Positions 1-6,386 of a DNA stretch of 12,884 nucleotides are shown piece by piece. Origin of the DNA: JAVBLG01 sp031553655 (lineage in GTDB: Bacteria; Desulfobacterota; Desulfovibrionia; Desulfovibrionales; Desulfovibrionaceae); NCBI GenBank assembly GCA_031553655.1, contig JAVBLG010000058.1, positions 1-12,884 of the forward strand, given 5' to 3'. Below the pieces are notes generated by a model. That model ran no database searches, was not told the origin of the DNA, and saw only the letters and a program-made list of their open reading frames with translations. How positions within the stretch are numbered: the first letter of the stretch is position 1; the number at the start of each line of letters is the position of its first letter. The translations under genes were made by a program, and so were the position numbers.

Positions 1-50
1 GTGCGCTTGCGCATGCCGTATTCGATGTCGCTCAAACTGGGACGTTTCAT
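1..50 (-). CDS. IS5-family transposase, N-terminal fragment (cut by window edge)
   Basis: Only 16 complete codons are visible, beginning at an ATG read leftward from base 50 and reading MKRPSLSDIEYGMRKR. This resembles the N-terminus of IS5-group DDE transposases, which often begin with a short lead, a D-I-E-Y segment and a run of basic residues. A good Shine-Dalgarno (AAGGAG, complement of 57-62) sits 6 bases upstream, so this is a real translation start. The body of the gene, with the catalytic residues, lies outside the window. The family call rests on a very short N-terminus recalled from memory and should be treated as probable only. Confidence 0.5.
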   Translation of the reverse strand, partial: MKRPSLSDIEYGMRKR

Positions 51-137
51 GCTTTTCTCCTTAAAATGATGAAAGAATTTAACACAAAACTATCCTTTTG
101 ACGATCCCTTCAGGGGACATTAAATCAGCGCTTCCTT
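1..137 (-). mobile_element. Probable end of an IS5-like insertion sequence
   Basis: The transposase-like start at base 50 has about 90 bases between it and a plausible element end. On the minus strand the sequence around 137-120 reads CTAAGGAAGCGCTGATTT, similar in style to IS5-group terminal repeats. The partner inverted repeat and the target duplication are outside the window, so the exact boundary is inference. Confidence 0.3.
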
Positions 138-611
138 AGAACGGCATTCCCCCTGGGGGCGCGGACGCCTCCTTTTCAATTTGGGAACGGCCCACCTACC
201 GGCATGACCTTTCATGCGCCTAATTCAATTTTATAACGCTCAAATAGCCTGATGCGGCCTTGGGGTCAGGAATTTGCTTTGCGACGATTACAGGAGCCGT
301 GAGGCTTATTTTTTGCGGCCTATTATTGGCTCCGTGCTCTCAATGTTTTGCCGGGTGTATTCCCCCTTACTATCCATATAGAGAAACGCAAGCTGTGCAA
401 AATTTGGATGCCGATTGACTATGGCAATATTTTTATTCGTTCCGCGTCGAACGTTCTCCAGTCCACCCCGTCATTAACAAACGCTGTCGATAACGTTGTT
501 ACCGTATGCCGCAGGATTTATGTAAAAAAAGCGTCAAAGGTTTTACATGGGCGTTACCGGCCTTATAGTTAGCCGGTAACGTGCAGGTTCGCTTTTAGTG
601 TGGAAATTTAG
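138..611. other. Gene-poor stretch with one perfect hairpin
   Basis: I see no convincing gene here. A 74-codon open frame at 348-572 (+) has no ribosome binding site and no recognisable features. On the minus strand a roughly 54-codon open frame ends near 310, with a second frame abutting it, and could be gene debris. The only strong structure is the perfect 10-bp inverted repeat at 552-561/572-581. The stretch is consistent with decayed or island DNA between an IS end and the repeat-flanked gene downstream. Confidence 0.4.
552..581. repeat. Perfect inverted repeat (hairpin), 10-bp arms
   Basis: CGTTACCGGC (552-561) is followed by a 10-base spacer and its exact reverse complement GCCGGTAACG (572-581). 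Neither strand has a T-tract after the stem, so it is not a standard intrinsic terminator. It could be a recombination or protein-binding site, or a relic of a mobile element. Confidence 0.6.
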
Positions 612-644
612 CGTGATGCGGATTGTGCGGTTTGGAAGGAATGG

Positions 645-755
645 CGCGGGATAAAATACTTCGTAATTTTTCGGGCACGAAAAGGAAGTGTAAAAGAGGC
701 GGCGGAAATTTTACAAGCACAGAATAGACGCACAGGCATGGTGAGTGATACTCAT
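645..755 (+). repeat. Direct repeat copy 1, coding-like (HTH-like peptide)
   Basis: Bases 659-755 align without gaps to 1378-1474 (offset 719), and the similarity extends upstream with a one-base indel. In the frame that runs into the downstream gene the repeat encodes ARKGSVKEAAEILQ followed by AQNRRTG. Most differences between the copies in the core are third-position and silent (CGA/CGG, GCG/GCA, GAA/GAG), which argues that both derive from a translated sequence. The peptide resembles a helix-turn-helix (K-E-A-A-E-I-L-Q, turn, R-R-T-G). That reading is inference. The frame is open from 612 but has no ATG, GTG or TTG start before 738. Confidence 0.65.
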
Positions 756-875
756 AGGGATATACATAACGGCGCGTATCTTGAAGAAGCGTCGGGACGG
801 TTCCTGAGCCAAGGTAAGGAAGAAGTTCAATTCGAATTCACGGTAAGAAATTACTTGCTAACCATAAGGAATATT

Positions 876-1340
876 ATGACCCCTCAGAATATCATCTCAA
901 TACGCAAAGAACTGGAAAAATTAATCGCGAGTAGTCTGTATGAAGTCTCCAAAGTAAACCATGGTTGTGAAGAACCTTTGCCGCCCAAGGCACTTGCCGT
1001 GCTGGAAAACAACCTTGACAGGCTCAGCTCCGAATGCGGTCTTGAATCTATGTACATCACGAACAAAGATATCGAGGTGCCAAGTATCGTATTATGCTAC
1101 AAAGACGACAGTAACGCTGAGCGTACTCTGGAACTGTGGCTCATGACTGCCTCGGATATCCAGAGGGTCGGTCTTGTACCTGCGCACCTCTGCGCAAAAC
1201 ACGCTCCTATCCAAGAAGAAAATTTCCGACTGTACAAAAGTGCTGTCATTACGCGCAAGGAATTACTGTACCGTGAAAAGATGCTGGGCACAGAAGTCCA
1301 AACCTGTGCCAACTGCCACACAGGCGATGTCAATCACTAA
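876..1340 (+). CDS. Hypothetical protein with C-terminal CXXCH motif
   Basis: I do not recognise this 154-residue protein. The start at 876 is chosen because an AAGGA-type ribosome binding site precedes it at about 866-870. An in-frame ATG at 738 would give 200 residues, but it has no visible binding site and its first codons lie in the direct repeat. The N-terminal half looks helical and charged (KELEKLIASSLYEVSK). The middle has a hydrophobic stretch (TLELWLMTASDIQRVG) and the end reads CANCHTGD. CANCH fits a heme c attachment motif. However, there is no signal peptide or membrane segment, so periplasmic heme loading is unlikely and a metal site or chance is more plausible. Other cysteines occur at about residues 31, 54, 74 and 107. 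The gene sits alone between two repeat copies in an island-like region. Confidence 0.5.
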   Translation: MTPQNIISIRKELEKLIASSLYEVSKVNHGCEEPLPPKALAVLENNLDRLSSECGLESMYITNKDIEVPSIVLCYKDDSNAERTLELWLMTASDIQRVGLVPAHLCAKHAPIQEENFRLYKSAVITRKELLYREKMLGTEVQTCANCHTGDVNH

Positions 1341-1353
1341 CAGTGATGCCTTA

Positions 1354-1577
1354 CTTATTCTGAGCGGGGTAATAGGGCTTCGTACTCTATTGGGCACGGA
1401 AAGGAAGTGTAAAAGAGGCAGCGGAGATTTTACAAACACAGAATAGACGCACAGGCAGGGTCAGTGATGCCCATATGCGGCGAACTGTCGCAGCCTGAGA
1501 GTATCGACAGAAGCGCCGGGATATTTTGCGGGATAAAATGGCTTGCTTATTCTGAGCGGGATAATAGCGGGATAAAA
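1354..1577 (+). repeat. Short direct repeats around TTATTCTGAGCGGG
   Basis: A 22-base unit at 1354-1375 recurs at 1546-1567 with one mismatch; its core is TTATTCTGAGCGGG. The related string GCGGGATAAAA occurs near 648, 1528 and 1567. These short units sit at the edges of the larger repeat copies and suggest that the segment grew by local duplication. Confidence 0.55.
1364..1474 (+). repeat. Direct repeat copy 2, degenerate
   Basis: This is the second copy of the 645-755 repeat. In the matching frame it encodes ARKGSVKEAAEILQ then TQNRRTGRVSDAH, preceded by in-frame TAA/TAG codons near 1370 and followed by a TGA soon after 1474. It has no usable start, because the ATG of copy 1 is AGG here. 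It therefore looks like a fragment of the same ancestral coding sequence. Weaker similarity seems to continue to about 1520 after a short indel. Confidence 0.6.
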
Positions 1578-1589
1578 AGCCCTAAACGG

Positions 1590-1622
1590 AAAAAGGCACT
1601 TACGACTTTCATCGTAAGTGCC
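1590..1622 (-). terminator. Intrinsic terminator of tRNA-Asn
   Basis: A perfect 11-bp stem (1595-1605/1612-1622, GGCACTTACGA) with a 6-base loop lies 9 bases beyond the tRNA 3' end. On the minus strand it is followed directly by five T residues (1594-1590). Confidence 0.85.
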
Positions 1623-1631
1623 TGATTCTTA

Positions 1632-1707
1632 TGGCTCCCCGGGACGGACTTGAACCGCCAACCTAGTGGTTAACAGCCACCCGCTCTGCCGATTGAGCTA
1701 CCGGGGA
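1632..1707 (-). tRNA. tRNA-Asn (anticodon GUU)
   Basis: The minus strand folds into a 76-base cloverleaf with acceptor stem TCCCCGG/CCGGGGA, D arm AGCTCAATCGG, anticodon loop CTGTTAA (anticodon GTT, asparagine), and T arm GGCGGTTCAAGTCCGTC. The discriminator is G and the 3' CCA is encoded. The gene appears intact. G34 of this tRNA is a normal site for queuosine, which is notable given queH 184 bases upstream on the same strand. DNA on its 3' side is accessory in character. Confidence 0.95.
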
Positions 1708-1736
1708 ATGTGGCTGAATTGTTCCAGCGAGGTCTT

Positions 1737-1765
1737 TAATTACGCGAGGCCCGGTAAAAGGTCAA
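1737..1765 (-). promoter_or_regulatory. Sigma70 promoter for tRNA-Asn
   Basis: On the minus strand TTGACC (1765-1760) and TAATTA (1742-1737) are separated by exactly 17 bases. This would start transcription near 1730, giving a roughly 23-base leader before the tRNA. An A/T-rich stretch lies just upstream. Confidence 0.7.
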
Positions 1766-1891
1766 GCAAATTTTTCATGATCGGGCAAATTTAACGTAAA
1801 AATAATTAAAAATATTTTTCCAGCCACTCTCTTCCAGCTTACCCATATCCATATCTATTTATAATGTATCGTTTTAATATGTATTTACGTG

Positions 1892-2509
1892 TTATATAGC
1901 GCTAATCAAGGCGCGCAGGCTTTTTTCGTGGCGTTCCGCTTCACTATAAATGCAGCCACAATAATTTTGGCGATATATGCCCATAGTTTTGGAGCTGTCT
2001 ATACCTTGTTGCCATAGGGGGCGGAAGTCGCGGTAAAGAAACGGCACCTGCCTGATAGTGGGAACGGAGCCCTCGGTCAAAAAATTTTGCCCCGAGAGAG
2101 GAGTTTCAGCCTCTTTTTGCCCTATGGCGGCAATAAGTTCATGTTTTTGCCTTCTGGAGTAGAGCAGGGTGCTGGTGAAGGCATCGAAACCGCCCCCGGC
2201 TGCAAATTCATGTGCGGCTTTCAGGCGTTCCTTGTAGCAGGAAGCGCAGCGGGCCTCGCTGTTGTCGCATTTGCCCGCTCTGGTGGCCAGCCAGGCGCTG
2301 ATATTCCATGTTTCATCGACAAAGATGACCGGTAGTTCCAATTTTTCGGCGCATTGCGCCAGAGCTTCGCGCCGTTTCAAGTATTCGCTCAAAGGGTGAA
2401 TGTTGGGGTTCATAAAAAACCCCGTCACCTCAAAGCCTTCTTCCCGTAGAGCTGTTATAGGGGCGATAGCGCAGGGACCGCAGCAGACGTGGAGCAAAAT
2501 TTTTTTCAT
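1892..2509 (-). CDS. queH: Epoxyqueuosine reductase QueH
   Basis: QueH (formerly DUF208) catalyses the last step of queuosine synthesis, reducing epoxyqueuosine to queuosine at G34 of tRNAs for Asn, Asp, His and Tyr. It is a cytoplasmic iron-sulfur enzyme unrelated to QueG. The 205-residue protein shows the family's cysteine pattern: HVCCGPC at 7-13 (C9, C10, C13), C81, the CASC pair C88/C91, and YCGC with C184/C186. The sequence NPNIHPLSEYLKRREA also fits the family. An AGGAAA ribosome binding site precedes the ATG. The gene starts 27 bases after the sppA stop, so the two are probably co-transcribed. No clear terminator is visible after it, only a T-rich stretch around 1795-1820. Confidence 0.93.
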   Translation of the reverse strand: MKKILLHVCCGPCAIAPITALREEGFEVTGFFMNPNIHPLSEYLKRREALAQCAEKLELPVIFVDETWNISAWLATRAGKCDNSEARCASCYKERLKAAHEFAAGGGFDAFTSTLLYSRRQKHELIAAIGQKEAETPLSGQNFLTEGSVPTIRQVPFLYRDFRPLWQQGIDSSKTMGIYRQNYCGCIYSEAERHEKSLRALISAI

Positions 2510-2536
2510 TAAAATTTCCTTTAAGGCCGGAACCCT

Positions 2537-3523
2537 CTAAAATATGAACATAAAGTCCGGGGGGCGATACCTGGTGGAGATTTCCAATTCCATGAGGCTT
2601 TCGGCAAACATGCGCAATACGTCTCTTTGTCTTGGGCGTTCCATAAGTGGCGTCTCCGCAGACACTCCACAGAGCTTACTCAGGTGGCGCAGGGCCACAT
2701 CCTGGCTGCCAAGTTCATCAACCAGGCCGTATACCTTGGCTTCGCGCCCGGTAAAGGCCTTGCCGTCAGCGAGCAAGCGTATTTTGTCTTCCGGAATATT
2801 ACGACTCCGGGCCACAAGTTCCACAAATTGCGCATACATATCATCAATAAGCTCAGTAAAATACTTTTTATCATCTTCCTTCAGCGGCTTGAACGGCGAA
2901 CCGGCATCTTTATATTTGCCGGTGGCCAAGCTTTCCTGGCTTACCCCCACTTTGTCCATGAGGTTATATATCTGCGGCAAGGTCATTTTTACGCCGATAG
3001 AACCAGTCAGAGTGGATGGATTGGCCACAATATGTCTGGCGGACATGGCTACCATCAGCCCACCTGAAGCAGCCATGGAGCCCATGGAAGCAACAACCGG
3101 CTTTACTTCATTGAGCGAACGCAAGTATTCGAACAATTCCTGCGAGGCCGCGGCCCCGCCTCCAGGGGAATCAATGCGCAGCAGAACGCCTTTCACGTTT
3201 TTATCGCGGCGTATTTTTGAAATCCATTTCAAGGTCTGTTTGTTGTCGAGTATCGCACCTTCCACGCGCACAACAGCTATTTTGGCGCCATCGGCAAAAG
3301 AATCCGCACCTTCATCAAAAAATATGAATTTAACTACATTCCACAGTATGCAAAGCAACGCAATCATGAGCAGGGTAAAAATGATCGGTCTGCGCCTGTA
3401 AAAAGGTTTTTTTGGGGGAAAAAGCCGCTCAAGATGGCCGAGCAGCGGGCAGGAGACACATGGTGTGCCGACACTCCGCGGCACCTCCACTTTGGGGGAC
3501 ATTTCCGGTTCTGTAGTTGACAT
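2537..3523 (-). CDS. sppA: Signal peptide peptidase SppA (short, single-domain form)
   Basis: SppA is a membrane-anchored serine protease that degrades cleaved signal peptides; it uses a Ser/Lys dyad. The protein has 328 residues, the size of the Bacillus-type single-domain form. A single membrane segment spans about 47-69. The catalytic domain contains DSPGGG (118-123), SMAASGG with Ser153, and TGKYKDAGSP with Lys205. The Ser-Lys spacing of 52 matches B. subtilis SppA (147/199). The start has a strong AGGAGGAA site 5 bases upstream. An unusual roughly 45-residue cytosolic lead contains PCVSCP, a CXXC pair (C22/C25). The gene follows rpsA on the same strand but is separated from it by a strong terminator, so it should have its own promoter; I could not find a convincing one in 3524-3687. 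queH follows closely. Confidence 0.93.
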   Translation of the reverse strand: MSTTEPEMSPKVEVPRSVGTPCVSCPLLGHLERLFPPKKPFYRRRPIIFTLLMIALLCILWNVVKFIFFDEGADSFADGAKIAVVRVEGAILDNKQTLKWISKIRRDKNVKGVLLRIDSPGGGAAASQELFEYLRSLNEVKPVVASMGSMAASGGLMVAMSARHIVANPSTLTGSIGVKMTLPQIYNLMDKVGVSQESLATGKYKDAGSPFKPLKEDDKKYFTELIDDMYAQFVELVARSRNIPEDKIRLLADGKAFTGREAKVYGLVDELGSQDVALRHLSKLCGVSAETPLMERPRQRDVLRMFAESLMELEISTRYRPPDFMFIF

Positions 3524-3687
3524 AGAAGTTCCTCCTTGGAATACTCAATGCTTTAAACATAGCGGCGCTTCGGCAAAAGCTCTATGATTGATTCCGAAAT
3601 GATGACGATCCGCAACAAAATGCTATAAAGGCGGCGCAGGACAATAAGACTCAGGATAAAAATGGTCTACGATGTACTTAAAAAGCA

Positions 3688-3749
3688 AAAAACTATTTCA
3701 GCCCGGAAACAGTACTAAACTGTACAAATCCGGGCCGAAATAGTTTTTT
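3688..3749. terminator. Long bidirectional terminator after rpsA
   Basis: The arms 3688-3707 and 3729-3748 are reverse complements over 20 bases with one mismatch, separated by a 21-base loop. A/T runs on both outer edges give a U-tract on either strand. It lies about 35 bases beyond the rpsA stop. No plus-strand gene ends here, so its main role is to end rpsA. Confidence 0.85.
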
Positions 3750-3783
3750 AAAACAACCAGAAGTCAAAATGCGCTTTTTACGC

Positions 3784-5493
3784 CTAGTTGGCTTCCTCTT
3801 CCATCTTCTGCTTCAACAAATCACCAAGGTTCTGGCCAGACTCGGAGGGACCGGCGCGGAATTCCTTGGGCTTGCGTTTTTCTTCTTCTTCCTTAAGCTG
3901 CTTTATGGAAAGGCCCAGGCGGCGTTCTTCGGCGCTCACATGAATAACCTTAGCCTGAATTTCCTGATTTTCTTTGTATATTTCTGAAGGGCTCTTTATT
4001 TTCTTATTGGAAAGCTCGGACACATGCACGAGTCCTTCAATGCCTTCTTCAACTTCCACAAAAAGCCCGAAGTCGGTAATATTGGTCACAATACCCTTTA
4101 CAGTGCAACCCACCGGATAGGTGGAAGGCACATGCCCCCAAGGATCGTCCACCAGTTGCTTGACGCCCAAGGTGAACTTTTCGCTTTCCTGATCCACGGT
4201 AAGCACTTTGGCCTGAATAGTGTCGCCGACCTTATAAAGCTCGTTGGGGTGGCGCACCTTTTTGGTCCAGCTGATATCCGAAACGTGGATGAGGCCGTCA
4301 ATACCGTCTTCAATGCCGATAAACAGGCCGAATTCGGTAATATTTTTAATGACGCCTTCCAGAATGGTGCCTTCGGGATATTTTTCAGCCACAAGTTCCC
4401 ACGGGTTGGGACGAACCTGCTTCATACCGAGGGAGATACGCTTTTTGTCGCTGTCCACCCCGAGAATGATAACTTCCACTTCGTCGCCGGCATGAACCAT
4501 CTGGGACGGATGGCGCAGTTTTCTGGTCCAGGACATTTCGGAAATGTGCACCAGCCCTTCCACGCCGGGTTCAAGTTCCACAAACACGCCGTAGTCCACC
4601 AGATTGGTGACCTTGCCATGGCATTTGTGGCCCACGGGGAAGCGTTCTGTGATGTCCTGCCAGGGATCGGGCACGAGCTGCTTGAGGCCGAGGGAAACCT
4701 TGTGATTTGCCTTGTCAAATGACAAGACCTTCAGTTCGAGTTCCTGGCCGAGGGTGATCATTTCCTTAGGATGGCGAATACGCTTCCAGGACATGTCGGT
4801 GATATGCAAAAGGCCGTCTAAACCGCCGAGATCGACGAATACGCCGTACTCGGTGATGTTCTTGGCCTTGCCGACCACGGTTTGCCCTTCTTCGAGAGTG
4901 CGCAGCAGATCCTGCTTCTTGGAATCGCGTTCTTCTTCGAGCAGCACGCGCCGGGAAACAATGACATTGCTGCGGCGGCGGTTGATCTTGAGCACGCGGA
5001 ATTCATATTCCTGATTAACCAGCGCGTCCATATCGGGCACGGGGCGAAGGTCCACATGCGAACCGGGCAAAAAGGCTTCCACTCCGCCGATATCCACGGT
5101 GTAGCCGCCCTTGATCCGGCGCATGATGTGGCCCTTGATTATGCCGCTCTTTTCCTGCATGTCTTCAAGCTGGTCAAAAAGCTGCATTCTCTTGGCTTTT
5201 TCAAAGGAAAGGGTGATTGTTCCCTCTACTTCGTTTTTGCGCACCACAAACACGTCCACGCGATCTCCAACCTTTACGGCAAGATTGCCGAGGGGGTCGC
5301 GGAATTCATTGGTGGGTATCTGCCCTTCCGACTTGAAATTGACGTCCACGAGCACATGCTCGTCGCCAATGCGGACGATTTCGCCCTTGACGATCGAACC
5401 TTCCTCAAGGTCGCCGAAATCAGTACTTAAATAATTTTCCAGTGCACTTTCAAAGTTAAAATCGGCATCGTGGCCGGTTTCCTGGTTGACCAT
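3784..5493 (-). CDS. rpsA: 30S ribosomal protein S1
   Basis: S1 binds mRNA and helps load structured or weak-SD messages onto the 30S subunit. This 569-residue protein has six S1 RNA-binding domains at roughly 30-102, 115-185, 202-273, 287-359, 374-446 and 461-533. The last four carry the repeated signature (Y/F)G-(V/L)F-V followed by G-L-(L/V/I)-H-(I/V)-(S/T). The tail is charged (EEEEKRKPKEF). The start MVNQETGHD at 5493 is preferred. It has a GGAGG site 10 bases upstream and yields the usual S1 length, whereas an in-frame ATG at 5547 would add an atypical 18-residue lead with a poorly spaced site. The sequence upstream contains a start-stop ATGTAA overlapping the translation initiation region. 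A clear sigma70 promoter lies about 70 bases upstream and a strong terminator follows. Confidence 0.96.
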   Translation of the reverse strand: MVNQETGHDADFNFESALENYLSTDFGDLEEGSIVKGEIVRIGDEHVLVDVNFKSEGQIPTNEFRDPLGNLAVKVGDRVDVFVVRKNEVEGTITLSFEKAKRMQLFDQLEDMQEKSGIIKGHIMRRIKGGYTVDIGGVEAFLPGSHVDLRPVPDMDALVNQEYEFRVLKINRRRSNVIVSRRVLLEEERDSKKQDLLRTLEEGQTVVGKAKNITEYGVFVDLGGLDGLLHITDMSWKRIRHPKEMITLGQELELKVLSFDKANHKVSLGLKQLVPDPWQDITERFPVGHKCHGKVTNLVDYGVFVELEPGVEGLVHISEMSWTRKLRHPSQMVHAGDEVEVIILGVDSDKKRISLGMKQVRPNPWELVAEKYPEGTILEGVIKNITEFGLFIGIEDGIDGLIHVSDISWTKKVRHPNELYKVGDTIQAKVLTVDQESEKFTLGVKQLVDDPWGHVPSTYPVGCTVKGIVTNITDFGLFVEVEEGIEGLVHVSELSNKKIKSPSEIYKENQEIQAKVIHVSAEERRLGLSIKQLKEEEEKRKPKEFRAGPSESGQNLGDLLKQKMEEEAN

Positions 5494-5568
5494 ATTTACA
5501 TAGCCTCCAAACAAAATTTCCCTCAAGCGACATCCATGCTTTTCCATCGCCTTTTAGCAGGATTGACT

Positions 5569-5597
5569 AGTATAACCCGGATATCAAAAGATTACAA
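5569..5597 (-). promoter_or_regulatory. Sigma70 promoter of rpsA
   Basis: On the minus strand TTGTAA (5597-5592) and TATACT (5574-5569) are separated by exactly 17 bases. This predicts a start near 5562 and a leader of about 70 bases before the chosen ATG at 5493. Confidence 0.75.
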
Positions 5598-5641
5598 GCG
5601 CGGGGACATCATAAAATAGCCTGATATCAATGAGGTTTGTT

Positions 5642-5671
5642 GCGGGAGGAAAAAATATAGCTTCCTCCCGC
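5642..5671. repeat. Perfect 10-bp hairpin between the ddl operon and rpsA
   Basis: GCGGGAGGAA (5642-5651) and its exact reverse complement (5662-5671) enclose a 10-base A/T-rich loop. A second, imperfect hairpin (5707-5715/5726-5734) lies nearer the Sel1 gene stop. Neither has a U-tract on the minus strand. Together they may end the upstream operon or protect its mRNA 3' end, but they are not textbook terminators. Confidence 0.5.
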
Positions 5672-5741
5672 CGACCTTTACGACAGTTTCGAATGCAAGA
5701 CAGTGTGGTCGCGAGCGAAAAAACACTCGTGACCGCGCCGT

Positions 5742-6386
5742 TTATTGGACCTTTTCGAAAATATGGCTGGAATATTGCAGCCCCTGCCGCTCCGCTTTGC
5801 CTTTCCACATCTGGAAGAGCGACTCGTCTTTGGTAAGGCCGCCAAGGCCATATTTATAGTAGGCGGCAAGCATGAGCTGAGCGTCGCCGTTGCCGTTCTG
5901 CGCGGCCGCCTCAAAGTAGCGCGCGGCCTCTCCCTTGTCTTCCGGCACGCCGCGCCCTTCGTGATAGATAAGCCCGAGCTTGTACTGGGCGTCGGCATAA
6001 CCTCTGTCCGCCGCTCTTTTGTACCAGGATATGGCCGTACCTTCGTCGCGGGCCACGCCCATGCCGCTTTCATAGGCGAATCCGAGCAATGCCTGGGCTT
6101 CGGCATCGCCATGCCGGGCTGCTTCGGCATACCATTTCACCGCTGTGGACGGATCTTGCGGCACTCCAAGGCCATTTTCGTAACAGCGGCCGAGCAGCAC
6201 CATGGCCGCCAGATTGCCGCTTTCGGCCATGGGTTTCACAATACGCAACACATCGGCGTATTTGCCAATATTGTAATACTCCACCGCTTTTTCATAAGAA
6301 TTTCCATCCTGTGCGGCGGCTGACGCATGATCGGCGCTCAGAGCAATAGCTGCCGCAAGCAATATAATTATGAGTGTGTTTTTCAT
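5742..6386 (-). CDS. Secreted Sel1-repeat (tetratricopeptide-like) protein
   Basis: The 214-residue protein begins with a signal peptide (MKNTLIIILLAAAIALS), with likely cleavage after ASA at about residue 23, so it is exported to the periplasm. It then carries four Sel1-like repeats of 36 residues at about 58-93, 94-129, 130-165 and 166-202. These show the pattern A-x2-LG-x2-Y-x2-G-x-GV-x2-D-x3-A-x2-WY-x2-AA-x2-G. Such repeats are alpha-alpha solenoids that act as protein-binding scaffolds; no catalytic role is implied. Its ATG overlaps the ddl stop (ATGA, 4 bases), which indicates translational coupling. That links it to the ddl operon and suggests an envelope role, though the partner is unknown. 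Confidence 0.9.
   Translation of the reverse strand: MKNTLIIILLAAAIALSADHASAAAQDGNSYEKAVEYYNIGKYADVLRIVKPMAESGNLAAMVLLGRCYENGLGVPQDPSTAVKWYAEAARHGDAEAQALLGFAYESGMGVARDEGTAISWYKRAADRGYADAQYKLGLIYHEGRGVPEDKGEAARYFEAAAQNGNGDAQLMLAAYYKYGLGGLTKDESLFQMWKGKAERQGLQYSSHIFEKVQ

Noticed and set aside
310..510. Minus-strand open stretches that could be joined by a frameshift into a short protein (NRHPNFAQLAFLYMDSKG)
   Set aside because: They are suggestive of gene debris, but too short and without a known family to call a pseudogene.
348..572. A 74-codon plus-strand open frame
   Set aside because: It has no ribosome binding site or family resemblance and ends inside the 552-581 palindrome.
738..875. 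N-terminal extension of the 876-1340 gene from the ATG at 738
   Set aside because: It has no ribosome binding site, and the first codons belong to the direct repeat; the site at 876 is better. It cannot be excluded fully.
1467..1622. A 51-codon frame starting at 1467 within repeat copy 2
   Set aside because: It runs into the tRNA terminator hairpin, has no ribosome binding site, and is not in the conserved frame of the repeat.
5494..5547. Longer S1 start at 5547 (MEKHGCRLRE)
   Set aside because: The lead is atypical for S1 and poorly spaced from any binding site; MVNQETG has a GGAGG site.
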